Shown here: positions 24,887 to 32,477 of the stretch, in pieces
Numbering within the stretch: position 1 is the stretch's first letter
How the letters are laid out: every line of letters begins with the position of its first letter
Source: Gammaproteobacteria bacterium
Lineage (GTDB): Bacteria; Pseudomonadota; Gammaproteobacteria; JAUHZG01
DNA length: 37,952 nucleotides
Assembly (NCBI GenBank): GCA_030425845.1
Contig: JAUHZG010000005.1
Coordinates: forward strand, 1-37,952
Direction of reading: 5' to 3'
Program-made: the position numbers and the translations under genes
Notes under the pieces: generated by a model
Database searches by the model: none
What the model was told of the DNA's origin: nothing
Seen by the model: only the letters and a program-made list of their open reading frames with translations

Positions 24887-25138
24887 ATGTTTGGTAAACT
24901 CTGGAATGGTACCGGATCGGCGCAAGCCGCTGAGATCAACCAACAACTCAAACAAGGAGAGGCACTGGAGAAAAATGGTGATATCAAAGCAGCGTTAGAC
25001 GTGTATGAAAATCTTCTGAAGCAAAACCCAGGGTGTAAAGCATGCAAAGCACATATGGCCTTAGCTAAGACCGCTCTAGGGAAAGCCAACGACACAGCAC
25101 CTAAAACGCCACCGAACGCTGGCCCCTCTCCGAGATAA
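24887..25138 (+). CDS. Small TPR-motif protein
   Basis: An 83-residue protein with one clear tetratricopeptide-type helical hairpin at about residues 22-56 (QGEALEKNGDIKAALDVYEN then LLKQNPGCKACKAHMALAK) and a polar proline-rich end. A CKAC pair within the repeat could be redox-active or bind metal. One TPR is too short to be a stable superhelix, so it may dimerise or act as a partner or chaperone of the preceding papain-like protein. The ATG at 24887 has AGAGG 8 bases upstream; another ATG at 24881 overlaps the previous stop directly (TAATG). Either way translation is coupled to the upstream gene, which supports a functional pair. Confidence 0.6.
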   Translation: MFGKLWNGTGSAQAAEINQQLKQGEALEKNGDIKAALDVYENLLKQNPGCKACKAHMALAKTALGKANDTAPKTPPNAGPSPR

Positions 25139-25408
25139 GTTGCACGTATTGTTTGTGTTTTACCCATTTACGTAAGAGTCACGCACAAACCTTACTAGGC
25201 TAAAGAGGTTGTGTGCAACAGTGAGGCAAGCAATTAAGACTGGCCCGATATGATGATCTCCTTAATTCATAAAATCAATTAGTTACATTTGCCTTAAGAT
25301 CAGAGGTTCCCTAAGGATTTTCGAGGATATACGGCCTGACATGGTCCAAGTGTTGGTCACCATATCAATAAATCAAGGAGATAACACCCTGCTTCTAACT
25401 GAGTCAGC
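25139..25408. other. Intergenic region without a gene
   Basis: Between the TPR gene and the toxin-antitoxin promoter I see no coding region. An imperfect hairpin at 25183-25216 (GCACAAACCT against AGGTTGTGTGC) is followed by A/C-rich sequence, not poly-T. An AAGGAGATAACA at about 25375 resembles a ribosome site but no start codon follows it. It may be a remnant of a lost gene. Confidence 0.3.
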
Positions 25409-25454
25409 TTGCAAGTTTGTACCTTTTATTATAATTACATTATGCAATACATAA
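25409..25454 (+). promoter_or_regulatory. Promoter and possible operator of the toxin-antitoxin module
   Basis: TTGCAA (25409-25414) and a perfect TATAAT (25430-25435), 15 bases apart, lie 41 bases before the antitoxin ATG. Just downstream the inverted repeat TTATG-CAATA-CATAA (25440-25454) covers the expected transcription start. This is where the antitoxin dimer would bind if it represses its own operon, the usual rule for such modules. Confidence 0.5.
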
Positions 25455-25476
25455 GCACTACCACTTAGAGAATACA

Positions 25477-25716
25477 ATGAAATCCTTATTGTCTATTCGA
25501 ATCGACGACAAACAGCTCCAGGCCGTTAAAACTAATGCACACCGCTTACAGGTATCGCAAACAGAATACGTCAAACGAGCTATTGAGTTGCTAAACCAAA
25601 AGATCGAGCGTCAAGAACGCAAGCAGCGACTAGAGTCCGCGAGTCAGCGTGTCAGAGAGGAGAGCCTACGAGTAAACCAAGAATTCGGCAGGATTGAGCA
25701 TGACCCCGAAGATTAA
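25477..25716 (+). CDS. Antitoxin, ribbon-helix-helix type
   Basis: A 79-residue protein with an N-terminal ribbon-helix-helix pattern: strand SLLSIRIDDKQLQAV, helix, then VSQTEYVKRAIELLNQ. Its C-terminus is a highly charged helix (about 45-79) of the sort that wraps around and inhibits a MazF toxin. It overlaps the toxin gene by 17 bases, antitoxin first, the normal order for co-regulated pairs. The ribosome site is weak (GAGA). Confidence 0.8.
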   Translation: MKSLLSIRIDDKQLQAVKTNAHRLQVSQTEYVKRAIELLNQKIERQERKQRLESASQRVREESLRVNQEFGRIEHDPED

Positions 25717-26053
25717 TCACGGAGAAATCTGGCTAGCCAACCACAACCCAGGCAAAGGCACAGAACCCGGTAAAACTCGTCCGGTACTGATCATGCAAGA
25801 TCAAGCTTTGCTGGATATCTGTCACCCATCGACATTAATTATCCCACTAACAACCAACTTGGTTGATCAAGCTGAGCCCTTAAGGCTGCGTGTCAAAGCA
25901 AACGCTACGCTCAAGAAGGATTCCGATTTATTAATCGATCAACTACGAGCAATTGATAACCGACAACTAACCGAAGGTCCCCTGACAACCCTAGAACAAG
26001 GCCAGCTAGAAGAAATCTACACTGCTGTTCGCGAAGTGATGGGCATGCAGTGA
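25700..26053 (+). CDS. MazF/PemK-family toxin (endoribonuclease)
   Basis: A 117-residue PemK-fold protein expected to cleave RNA sequence-specifically when freed from the antitoxin. Conserved features are the opening strand GEIWLANHNPGKGTEPGKTR with the family arginine, PVLIMQ, and the catalytic-region threonine in LIIPLTTN. The late LLIDQLRAID strand matches the C-terminal conserved QIRAID of MazF. The ATG at 25700 has GCAGGA upstream; a TTG at 25694 is possible. The module lies inside the cluster that separates the two halves of the MCE locus, consistent with an acquired segment. Confidence 0.87.
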   Translation: MTPKINHGEIWLANHNPGKGTEPGKTRPVLIMQDQALLDICHPSTLIIPLTTNLVDQAEPLRLRVKANATLKKDSDLLIDQLRAIDNRQLTEGPLTTLEQGQLEEIYTAVREVMGMQ

Positions 26054-26076
26054 ACGGTCATTAAGCGCGATCAAAC

Positions 26077-27003
26077 CTAATAAACCACCAGCATCACAAT
26101 GAGACCAGCAATCAAAGCATATTTCGTCCAACGAAAAACCGTAGGATTTTTCTTTTTTAATTTACCCAGGACATTTTTTACTGAATGCACATAACGATAA
26201 AATTTATTGATCCCGCCCGTCGCATCGCCTTCGATGTTAGGTGACTTTGCCGCGCCCATAATGTAACGGCCAAAGAAACGATTCAGTCCACGCATAAAGC
26301 GTGTATGCAATGGTCGCTCAACATCACAAAAGAAAATCAAGCGCGGCTTATCCGTACGATTATACGCATGGTGTACATAGGTCTCATCAAACATCACCGC
26401 TTCCCCATCGCGCCAGCTATAGGTTTGCCCATCAACCACAATGGCACACTCATCCGAGTTGGGTGTCACGAGCCCTAAGTGATAACGCAGCGACCCCGCG
26501 TACGGATCACGATGAGCGTTGAGCACGCCCCCAGCGGGCAGATAAGCAAACATCGCCGCTTTCACATTAGGTACCTTGCGTACTAACTCACATGTCACCG
26601 GACAGTGCGCCAAGGCAGAGGGATGTTGGTAACCGTACCAATTCAAATAAAAGCGTGACCAGCCGCGCTTTAGGAATGAGTTAAACCCAATATCATCATG
26701 CCGCTCTTTCTGCGCGATTGTACCCGCCTCCAGTAGCGCCATGCCTTCGGCTCTAATCTCGTCTAAATGTTCTTGAAAGACCTCCATTTCAGGGAAGTCA
26801 CAAAGTGGTAAATACGGTTGACTGGGCACTGCTGAGAACAGATACATTAACGCATTTATAGGTGCCAACGGTGCACTGTGATTAAAGAGATGGCGTCGAA
26901 ACTTCATCCGCTCACGTCCACGCAGATGCTGATAAACAATAGTCACTACAAATAAACTGATGATCACGACTTTGATCGAAACAGGATGATGAAGCAAGGC
27001 CAA
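26077..27003 (-). CDS. LpxO-like lipid A / aspartyl-asparaginyl beta-hydroxylase family protein
   Basis: Fe(II)/2-oxoglutarate dioxygenase of the Asp_Arg_Hydrox family, closest in layout to LpxO, which 2-hydroxylates a secondary acyl chain of lipid A at the inner face of the inner membrane. There is an N-terminal membrane helix (8-25), then the iron ligands H164-R-D166 in NAHRDPYAGSLRYHLGL, the second histidine in DETYVHHAYN (206-215), and a 2-oxoglutarate-binding-type arginine R221. A second hydrophobic segment closes the protein (292-308). At 308 residues it equals Salmonella LpxO (about 302). The start is TTG, supported by AAGGAG six bases upstream and by the membrane helix beginning immediately; no ATG is near. 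Hydroxylation of a protein or ornithine lipid is the alternative. Confidence 0.85.
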   Translation of the reverse strand: MALLHHPVSIKVVIISLFVVTIVYQHLRGRERMKFRRHLFNHSAPLAPINALMYLFSAVPSQPYLPLCDFPEMEVFQEHLDEIRAEGMALLEAGTIAQKERHDDIGFNSFLKRGWSRFYLNWYGYQHPSALAHCPVTCELVRKVPNVKAAMFAYLPAGGVLNAHRDPYAGSLRYHLGLVTPNSDECAIVVDGQTYSWRDGEAVMFDETYVHHAYNRTDKPRLIFFCDVERPLHTRFMRGLNRFFGRYIMGAAKSPNIEGDATGGINKFYRYVHSVKNVLGKLKKKNPTVFRWTKYALIAGLIVMLVVY

Positions 27004-27191
27004 AGTTAACTCCTTGAAAAATCTGGGAATTGATACGTTAAAGTGCTCTCTGAGCTTAGCATGGCGGATTATAACACAGCATCAACCGCATTTGTTACAG
27101 CTTGTTACATTCCAACTACCCATTGTCATCTTGTCGTTACACAGCATTGTTAACCTGACACTATCGGATAAAGCAATATTAGAGGTACAAC

Positions 27192-27620
27192 ATGGACAAG
27201 CTGGCAACATCTAACTTTGAAATGATAAGGGCAGTACTTAGCGAGGGACATCAACTCAAAGAAGTGATTCTCGCTAACCAAAATCTCTCGCACGAACACA
27301 TTGAAGACTTATATGACTTATTGATGGAAAATGAAGCTCTAGTTGAACTCAACCTAGCAAACAATTTACTCGGTCCACTAGGCGCCAAAGTGATAGCGGA
27401 TTTACTCAATAATCATCCAAGCCTAACCAAAATCAACATCAGCAATAACTTGATTGGTAACCACGGTGTCAAAGCCATCATGGAAGCTGTAGTGACTAAC
27501 GATCGTTTACTGGTCTGTGAAGTCGCCGAGAGCCAACCCTCTATCATCATCAAGCATTGCATTGATCGCATCAAACAAAAAGTCTACGAAAACTGTATGC
27601 GAGTCATACCGATTTATTAA
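27192..27620 (+). CDS. Short leucine-rich-repeat protein (ribonuclease-inhibitor type)
   Basis: A 142-residue protein with about three LRRs of the roughly 28-residue ribonuclease-inhibitor/NLR type: LKEVILANQNLSHEHIEDLY (22-41), LVELNLANNLLGPLGAKVIA (50-69), and LTKINISNNLIGNHGVKAIM (78-97). The remaining C-terminal region is helical and basic. This repeat class is mainly eukaryotic and is found in effectors of intracellular bacteria, though host-free examples exist. There is no signal peptide. The ATG has AGAGG seven bases upstream. A strong terminator follows, so it is monocistronic. It lies next to the MCE permease/ATPase half, convergent with it. Confidence 0.75.
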   Translation: MDKLATSNFEMIRAVLSEGHQLKEVILANQNLSHEHIEDLYDLLMENEALVELNLANNLLGPLGAKVIADLLNNHPSLTKINISNNLIGNHGVKAIMEAVVTNDRLLVCEVAESQPSIIIKHCIDRIKQKVYENCMRVIPIY

Positions 27621-27646
27621 GTTTCGACCTACAAACGCTACTTACC

Positions 27647-27672
27647 AGGCCCGACCCAAGCGGGCCTTTTTT
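27647..27672 (+). terminator. Intrinsic terminator after the LRR gene
   Basis: A perfect stem AGGCCCG / CGGGCCT (27647-27653 and 27661-27667) with a 7-base loop is followed by five T bases. It lies 27 bases after the LRR stop codon and 30 bases before the end of the convergent MlaF-like gene. Confidence 0.85.
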
Positions 27673-27701
27673 ATACCCAAGCTAACACAGGAAGTCTGTG
27701 A

Positions 27702-28466
27702 CTAAAGTGCGGTTTCTGCTCTGATCGTTCTTGCTGAAGAAAAATATTGCTGTACTAACGGATGAGGATTTTGCCTTAATGTAGTCAGTGGTTCAAAGGC
27801 GAGTACCCGCCCTTCTCCAAGAAAAGCTATTTTATCCGGCACTTTATAGAGCGTATCCACATCATGCGTAACCATTACTACCGTCATTCGTAACGACTTA
27901 TGTAAGAACAATAGTAAGTCATCAAAGTCTGCTGCGGACTCAGGATCGAGTCCCGCAGTTGGTTCATCTAGAAATATCAACTTAGGATCAGCCACGATAG
28001 CCCTTGCAATCGCAACCCGCTTCACCATCCCGCCGCTTAATTCGGCCGGGTATTTATGCGCCACGTCTTGTGATAAACCTACCAATGAGAGTTTAAACAA
28101 AGCAATCTCGTTTATGAGTTTACGCGAAAGCTTGGTAAACAGTTTTAGGGGGAAAGCAACATTTTCAAGTACTGTATAGGAAGAAAAAAGCGCTCCTTGC
28201 TGAAACATCACCCCCGTCTTCGCCCTTACTTCACGCAACGCCTGCTCACTTGCCTTAGCGCAATCGCATCCAAGTAACTTAATCGACCCCGACGTTGGGG
28301 CTTCTAGCATCAAAATTTGTTTGAGCAACGTAGATTTACCGCAGCCACTGCCACCGACTATCGCGACCATTTGATTTTGAGGAATGGTGAGCGATAAATC
28401 TTTATGGATCCAATTCGTATCAAAGCGCTTACACAGCTGGCTGATCTCAATTGCAGGACAATCCAT
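27702..28466 (-). CDS. MlaF-like ATPase of an MCE lipid transporter
   Basis: ABC ATPase that powers phospholipid movement by the MCE complex. Walker A GGSGCGKST is at 38-46; the signature is LSGGMVKRVAIARA, the MlaF-type form with M instead of Q; Walker B and D-loop read LIFLDEPTAGLDPESA, with MVTHDVDTL as the H-loop. Length is 254. The ATG at 28466 shares its A with the TAA stop of the permease gene (TAATG), a strong sign of coupled translation; a TTG at 28481 lacks a ribosome site. The MCE and lipoprotein genes that usually follow directly are found 3.6 kb further on in the same direction. Confidence 0.9.
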   Translation of the reverse strand: MDCPAIEISQLCKRFDTNWIHKDLSLTIPQNQMVAIVGGSGCGKSTLLKQILMLEAPTSGSIKLLGCDCAKASEQALREVRAKTGVMFQQGALFSSYTVLENVAFPLKLFTKLSRKLINEIALFKLSLVGLSQDVAHKYPAELSGGMVKRVAIARAIVADPKLIFLDEPTAGLDPESAADFDDLLLFLHKSLRMTVVMVTHDVDTLYKVPDKIAFLGEGRVLAFEPLTTLRQNPHPLVQQYFSSARTIRAETAL

Positions 28467-29578
28467 TACATGCCCCGCCAACTAAAGATAATGGAGAAGA
28501 CAGCATCGATGATGATGATCAGAAATATCGCCTGCACCACACTTAGCGTCGTCTGACGACCGACACTGGTCGCCCCTTGCGTCACCTGAAAACCACGATA
28601 ACAACCCACCGCTGCAATCACGAAAGCAAACACTGGTGTTTTAATCAAGCCTATAAAGTAGGTCTTCACCGCGACAGTTTTGGCAAATCGGCTTAAGAAC
28701 TCGTAATAACTAAGGTGTAACATACCCTTACTCATAATCATACCACCTAACACCCCGAACATATCAGCCCACACAGCAAGCAAGGGGAATGTGACCAGTA
28801 ATCCTAGTAATTTGGGTAGGACTAGATATTCATTAGGCGAAAGTCCAAATGTACGCAGTGCATCGACTTCTTCGTTAATCTTCATCGCCCCCAACTCAGC
28901 GGTATAAGCTGAGCCGGTACGTCCTGCGACGATAATCGCGGCAATCAGAGGACCAAATTCGCGTAAAATCGCTAGACCGATTAACTCCACACTAAAGATC
29001 CCAGCACCGTACTTATTGAGCTCTAATGAAACTTGATAGGAAAGGACAACGCCGACAAGAAACGTGAGTAACCCAACAATAGGAAGCGCTTGCACCCCTG
29101 TGATCTCAATCGTGGCAAAGAATTGCTTCATCGGCATATGTGAACGGCGACTGAAAAGCCGCATTATGTTACACCAGATCTCACCGATAAACGCGAGTAA
29201 TGAAAGTGCATAACCAAAACGTGTAACCGCTATCTTACCTAGTAGCGTAACTGGGTTTTTCTCTTGAGCCGGTCTAAGCGCACTGTAGGTATGCCTCTTA
29301 TCTTGGACTAATGCAAGCAATGCCTTCACCTCATCACTCGCCCCAACTAACGCAATGTCTCTAGCAAAGCTCTGCTGCAGACACATCAACGTATAAGCCC
29401 CTACGGTATCGAACTCATCGATAGCACTGACATCGATTTGGGTAATATTGTTAGGGAGCTTACGACGATTGATATGCTTTTCCACATCCGCTAAATCAGC
29501 GCCCACCCAGTTGCCCCGGCAATGCAGGCAAGAGGGATTTTGTTCGTCTATTGTGAAAGAGGCTAAGTTTTCGTCCAT
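28466..29578 (-). CDS. MlaE-like permease with N-terminal STAS-like domain
   Basis: Inner-membrane permease of the MCE lipid transporter. Residues 1-105 form a STAS-like domain (NNITQIDVSAIDEFDTVGAY is its central part), normally a separate MlaB protein that steadies the ATPase; here it is fused to the permease, as in many non-enteric systems. The permease domain (about 130-370) has about six membrane segments and the conserved coupling loop EEVDALRTFGLSPNEYLVLP, plus AELGAMKINEEVDAL and GYRGFQVTQGATSVGRQTT near the end. The ATG at 29578 has no clear ribosome site. It is divergent from the ABC ATPase at 29639 across a 60-base gap. Confidence 0.92.
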   Translation of the reverse strand: MDENLASFTIDEQNPSCLHCRGNWVGADLADVEKHINRRKLPNNITQIDVSAIDEFDTVGAYTLMCLQQSFARDIALVGASDEVKALLALVQDKRHTYSALRPAQEKNPVTLLGKIAVTRFGYALSLLAFIGEIWCNIMRLFSRRSHMPMKQFFATIEITGVQALPIVGLLTFLVGVVLSYQVSLELNKYGAGIFSVELIGLAILREFGPLIAAIIVAGRTGSAYTAELGAMKINEEVDALRTFGLSPNEYLVLPKLLGLLVTFPLLAVWADMFGVLGGMIMSKGMLHLSYYEFLSRFAKTVAVKTYFIGLIKTPVFAFVIAAVGCYRGFQVTQGATSVGRQTTLSVVQAIFLIIIIDAVFSIIFSWRGM

Positions 29579-29606
29579 CTGTTTACGTTACCAACGACAA
29601 TGGTGG

Positions 29607-29632
29607 TTGTCAAAATCAAGTTCAGATATAAT
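29607..29632 (+). promoter_or_regulatory. Promoter predicted to give a leaderless mRNA
   Basis: TTGTCA (29607-29612) and a perfect TATAAT (29627-29632), 14 bases apart, lie directly before the ATG at 29639, with only 6 bases between the -10 box and the start codon. Transcription should begin at or within a base or two of the ATG. No ribosome site exists between them. The short spacing between boxes weakens the call. Confidence 0.5.
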
Positions 29633-29638
29633 TACGCC

Positions 29639-30949
29639 ATGAATACAAACGAACAACCTCTTATTAAACTCCATCAGATCAGCAAATCGTTCAAAAAGGG
29701 CAGCGATCAAGATAGGCTTGTACTCGACTCTATCGACTTTAGCTTGCAAAAAGGCGAGATTGTCGCCCTGCTTGGTAAGTCTGGTTCAGGCAAATCTACA
29801 CTGCTACGTGTGATTTCGGGACTTATCGAGCCCAGTCAAGGAGAGGTGTGGTACCGAGGTAAGCGGATTTATGGTCCAGCTCATGGCATCACGATGGTTT
29901 TCCAAAACTTCGCACTACTCCCCTGGCTTACCGTACTTGAGAACGTTGAATTAGGTCTTGAAGCACTAGGTGTCGACAAACAACAGCGTCGCAAGCGAGC
30001 TCTTGCCGCGATTGATACTATCGGGATGGATGGCTTTGAATCAGCTTATCCCAAAGAGCTCTCTGGCGGTATGCGCCAGCGCGTAGGCTTTGCACGAGCA
30101 CTTGTGGTCGATCCAGACGTGTTATTGATGGATGAGCCTTTCTCAGCACTTGATGTACTCACCTCTGAGAACTTAAAAGACGACTTACTCGATCTGTGGA
30201 ACGAGCAAAAAACCAAAATGAACGCCATTTTATTTGTTACCCATAACATCGAAGAAGCTGTGTACTTAGCCGATCGTATTCTTATCTTCGATGCGGATCC
30301 GGGCCGCGTACGCTCAGAGCTGAAAGTCGACTTGCCACATCCACGCAAAGTACAAGATCCCAAGTTCGTCGAACTTGTCGATGAAATTTATACCTTGATG
30401 ACAACACGCGAGACAACCACCACGGTCACAGCACAAGAGGCCAGCGCCGATCCCTTTGGCCTGGCTTACCGCTTACCCGATGCGGATATCGCTGAGATCA
30501 CAGGCTTGATTGATACCATCAACGAACCAGAATTTAAAGGACGCATGGATTTACCAGAGCTTGCGGATTATTTGTCATTAGACATTGATGATCTGTTTCC
30601 TATTACCGAAGTCTTGCAAATATTACGGTTCGCAAAGATTTCCGACGGGGATATCGAGCTGACTCATGCGGGTCTAGAATACTCTAAAGCCGACATTTTA
30701 GAGCGTAAAAAGCTGTTCGCTTCGCACCTTCTCCGTAACATTCCCTTGGCGAAGTTCATTCATGAGAAACTTCACATGCGCGCCGAGCATCGTATGAATA
30801 AAGACGAGTTGGCCGAACAACTCGAGGACTACTTAAGTGAAAAAGAAACCGAGCGTGTCATCCGTGTCGTGATCGACTGGGGACGTTATGCCGAGATCTT
30901 CGCCTATGATGATAAATCTGAGATGCTCAGTCTCGAAAATCCAACCTAA
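29639..30949 (+). CDS. ABC ATPase of nitrate/sulfonate/taurine type with C-terminal AAA-associated domain
   Basis: A 436-residue ATPase. The nucleotide-binding domain occupies about 1-250: Walker A GKSGSGKST, the Q-loop VFQNFALLPWLTVLENVELG characteristic of the NitT/TauT subfamily, signature LSGGMRQRVGFARAL, Walker B VLLMDEPFSALD, and H-loop VTHNIEEAVYLADRI. The last 150 residues (EITGLIDTINEPEFKGRMDL onwards) are a winged-helix-like extension, the AAA-associated domain found in a subgroup of these ATPases. Such genes are normally next to a large permease gene and a binding protein; here neither is adjacent, so the substrate is unknown and the partner must be elsewhere or lost. The ATG at 29639 is chosen over an earlier one at 29600, which lies upstream of the predicted transcription start. 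Confidence 0.87.
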   Translation: MNTNEQPLIKLHQISKSFKKGSDQDRLVLDSIDFSLQKGEIVALLGKSGSGKSTLLRVISGLIEPSQGEVWYRGKRIYGPAHGITMVFQNFALLPWLTVLENVELGLEALGVDKQQRRKRALAAIDTIGMDGFESAYPKELSGGMRQRVGFARALVVDPDVLLMDEPFSALDVLTSENLKDDLLDLWNEQKTKMNAILFVTHNIEEAVYLADRILIFDADPGRVRSELKVDLPHPRKVQDPKFVELVDEIYTLMTTRETTTTVTAQEASADPFGLAYRLPDADIAEITGLIDTINEPEFKGRMDLPELADYLSLDIDDLFPITEVLQILRFAKISDGDIELTHAGLEYSKADILERKKLFASHLLRNIPLAKFIHEKLHMRAEHRMNKDELAEQLEDYLSEKETERVIRVVIDWGRYAEIFAYDDKSEMLSLENPT

Positions 30950-31135
30950 GCTAGCGCCAGAAAACTAACGCGTACTATTTAAGTCCGCCAAAGAACAAAC
31001 ACTACAATCCGACACTCATAAGAAACGTCATTCAAAACTCTGACGCCCCTACCTAACGCCCTGCATTTTTTTACTTGAGACACCTATAACTCATTGATAA
31101 AAAAGAAATCGTGACGCAAAAAGTACTGTCTGCGG

Positions 31136-31141
31136 TATAAT
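31136..31141 (+). promoter_or_regulatory. -10 box abutting the peptidase gene
   Basis: A perfect TATAAT ends 3 bases before an ATG at 31145 and 9 bases before a second in-frame ATG at 31151. With transcription starting 6-9 bases after the box, the second ATG would be at or very near the mRNA 5' end. The -35 region is poor (GTGACG, 19-base spacing). Confidence 0.45.
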
Positions 31142-31150
31142 TAGATGAGT

Positions 31151-32437
31151 ATGAAAAAAGAGCAGCTGGAAGAAATCGAACACATGGTCTGTGTCCCGCT
31201 CGACCACACTTCTCGTGGCAGCGGTACACTAGAGCTCTTTGCGCGTGAAGTTTTTTACGCGTCGAATACTGATGCGCCCTTGTTATTATTCTTGCAAGGA
31301 GGACCCGGCTTTGCTTCGCCACGTCACTACCAAGACTACGAGTGGATTCATGAAATGGCCAAGCGCTATCGCATCGTTTTACTCGATCAACGCGGCACAG
31401 GTCGTTCTAGCCCTGTAGGCCCCGAAACAGCAAAAGACTTCTCTTCTGCGAAGGCTCTCGCCCATTATCTCAGCCACTTTCGTGCCGATCAAATTGTGCA
31501 AGACTGCGAGTTCTTACGCGAACAGACTTTCGGCACTGACACCTGGACGGTACTCGGGCAAAGCTTCGGTGGCTTTTGTGCCTATCACTATCTCAGCGTA
31601 GCACCAGAAAGTCTCACGGCCGTCATGACCACAGGGGGGATCCCTCCCATCACCGCAACGTCTGTCACACAAGTAGTCGAGAAATTAATTAACACCGGCA
31701 TTGCCTTTAACGAAGCTTACTTTAACCGCTATCCGAAAGACTTGAAAAAACTTATTCGCGCTTTAAACTTACTGCAAACCCCTATCACAGTCTTTGGTGC
31801 CAACCGCTTTACTCAACAAAAACTACTTGATGTTGGGATCACGCTAGGTCAAGAGTCAGGATTTGAAACGCTTCATTACCTACTCGACGAGGCATTCACC
31901 GACTCTGAAGCGACCTTGTTACGCTATGCTTTTGCTAAACAGGCAAGCGAAATAATGAACATTGAAACCAACCCGCTGTATGCGATTTTACATGAGAGTA
32001 TTTATTGCAATGGGTTCGCTAGTCACTGGGCAGCTGATCGCGTCTACGCCAAGCATCCCACGTTTAAAAAACATCCCTATCTGCTACGAGGCGAAACCAT
32101 CCGCAAGACGATGTTCCAGGAATACCCTGCACTACGTCCCTTTGCGCATGCAGCCAACCTTCTTGCGCGTTATCGCTGGCCTAAGCTCTACGACATGAAA
32201 CAACTGCGCCAAAATAACGTCCCTGTGATCTCATTACAGTATGATCATGATCTCTATGTCGACAGTGAACTGGCACAAGAAGCCGTGATGCGCATCCCAG
32301 GTGTGAAAGTGTGGCAACATCCGACCTGGCATCACGATGCGCTACGCGTGCACGGCAAACAGGTAGTTCGCGGGTTACTAATGCGCCTTGATAAAGCCGC
32401 ACGCAAACCCATCGTCAAAGCACATGAAAGAGCGTAA
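31151..32437 (+). CDS. Proline iminopeptidase-like alpha/beta hydrolase (S33 family)
   Basis: Cytosolic serine aminopeptidase or hydrolase that would release N-terminal proline from peptides. The oxyanion motif is LQGGPGFASP (HGGPG in the family), then LLDQRGTGRSSP, the nucleophile elbow GQSFGG, a late acid in LQYDHDLYVD and the histidine in WHHDALR. The DQRGxGxS motif and length (428) fit the prolyl aminopeptidase group, specifically the longer actinobacterial/proteobacterial Pip type with an extended helical cap. I prefer ATG 31151 because 31145 lies only 3 bases after the -10 box; using 31145 would add two residues. No signal peptide is seen. A stretch of A bases and T bases around 32445-32472 may end this transcript and the convergent one. 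Confidence 0.87.
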   Translation: MKKEQLEEIEHMVCVPLDHTSRGSGTLELFAREVFYASNTDAPLLLFLQGGPGFASPRHYQDYEWIHEMAKRYRIVLLDQRGTGRSSPVGPETAKDFSSAKALAHYLSHFRADQIVQDCEFLREQTFGTDTWTVLGQSFGGFCAYHYLSVAPESLTAVMTTGGIPPITATSVTQVVEKLINTGIAFNEAYFNRYPKDLKKLIRALNLLQTPITVFGANRFTQQKLLDVGITLGQESGFETLHYLLDEAFTDSEATLLRYAFAKQASEIMNIETNPLYAILHESIYCNGFASHWAADRVYAKHPTFKKHPYLLRGETIRKTMFQEYPALRPFAHAANLLARYRWPKLYDMKQLRQNNVPVISLQYDHDLYVDSELAQEAVMRIPGVKVWQHPTWHHDALRVHGKQVVRGLLMRLDKAARKPIVKAHERA

Positions 32438-32477
32438 GTAAAAAGAAAAAAGCGGCTTAACTATTTTTTTCACTTGT

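Noticed and set aside
24069-27701. Direct repeats marking the ends of an insertion between the MCE halves
   Set aside because: The sequences at both edges were compared by eye and show no shared repeat, so no transposition mechanism is claimed.
32440-32475. A-tract and T-tract between the peptidase and the convergent MFS gene as a terminator
   Set aside because: Only an A/T stem (GAAAAAA with TTTTTTTC) can form, which is too weak for a confident intrinsic terminator call.
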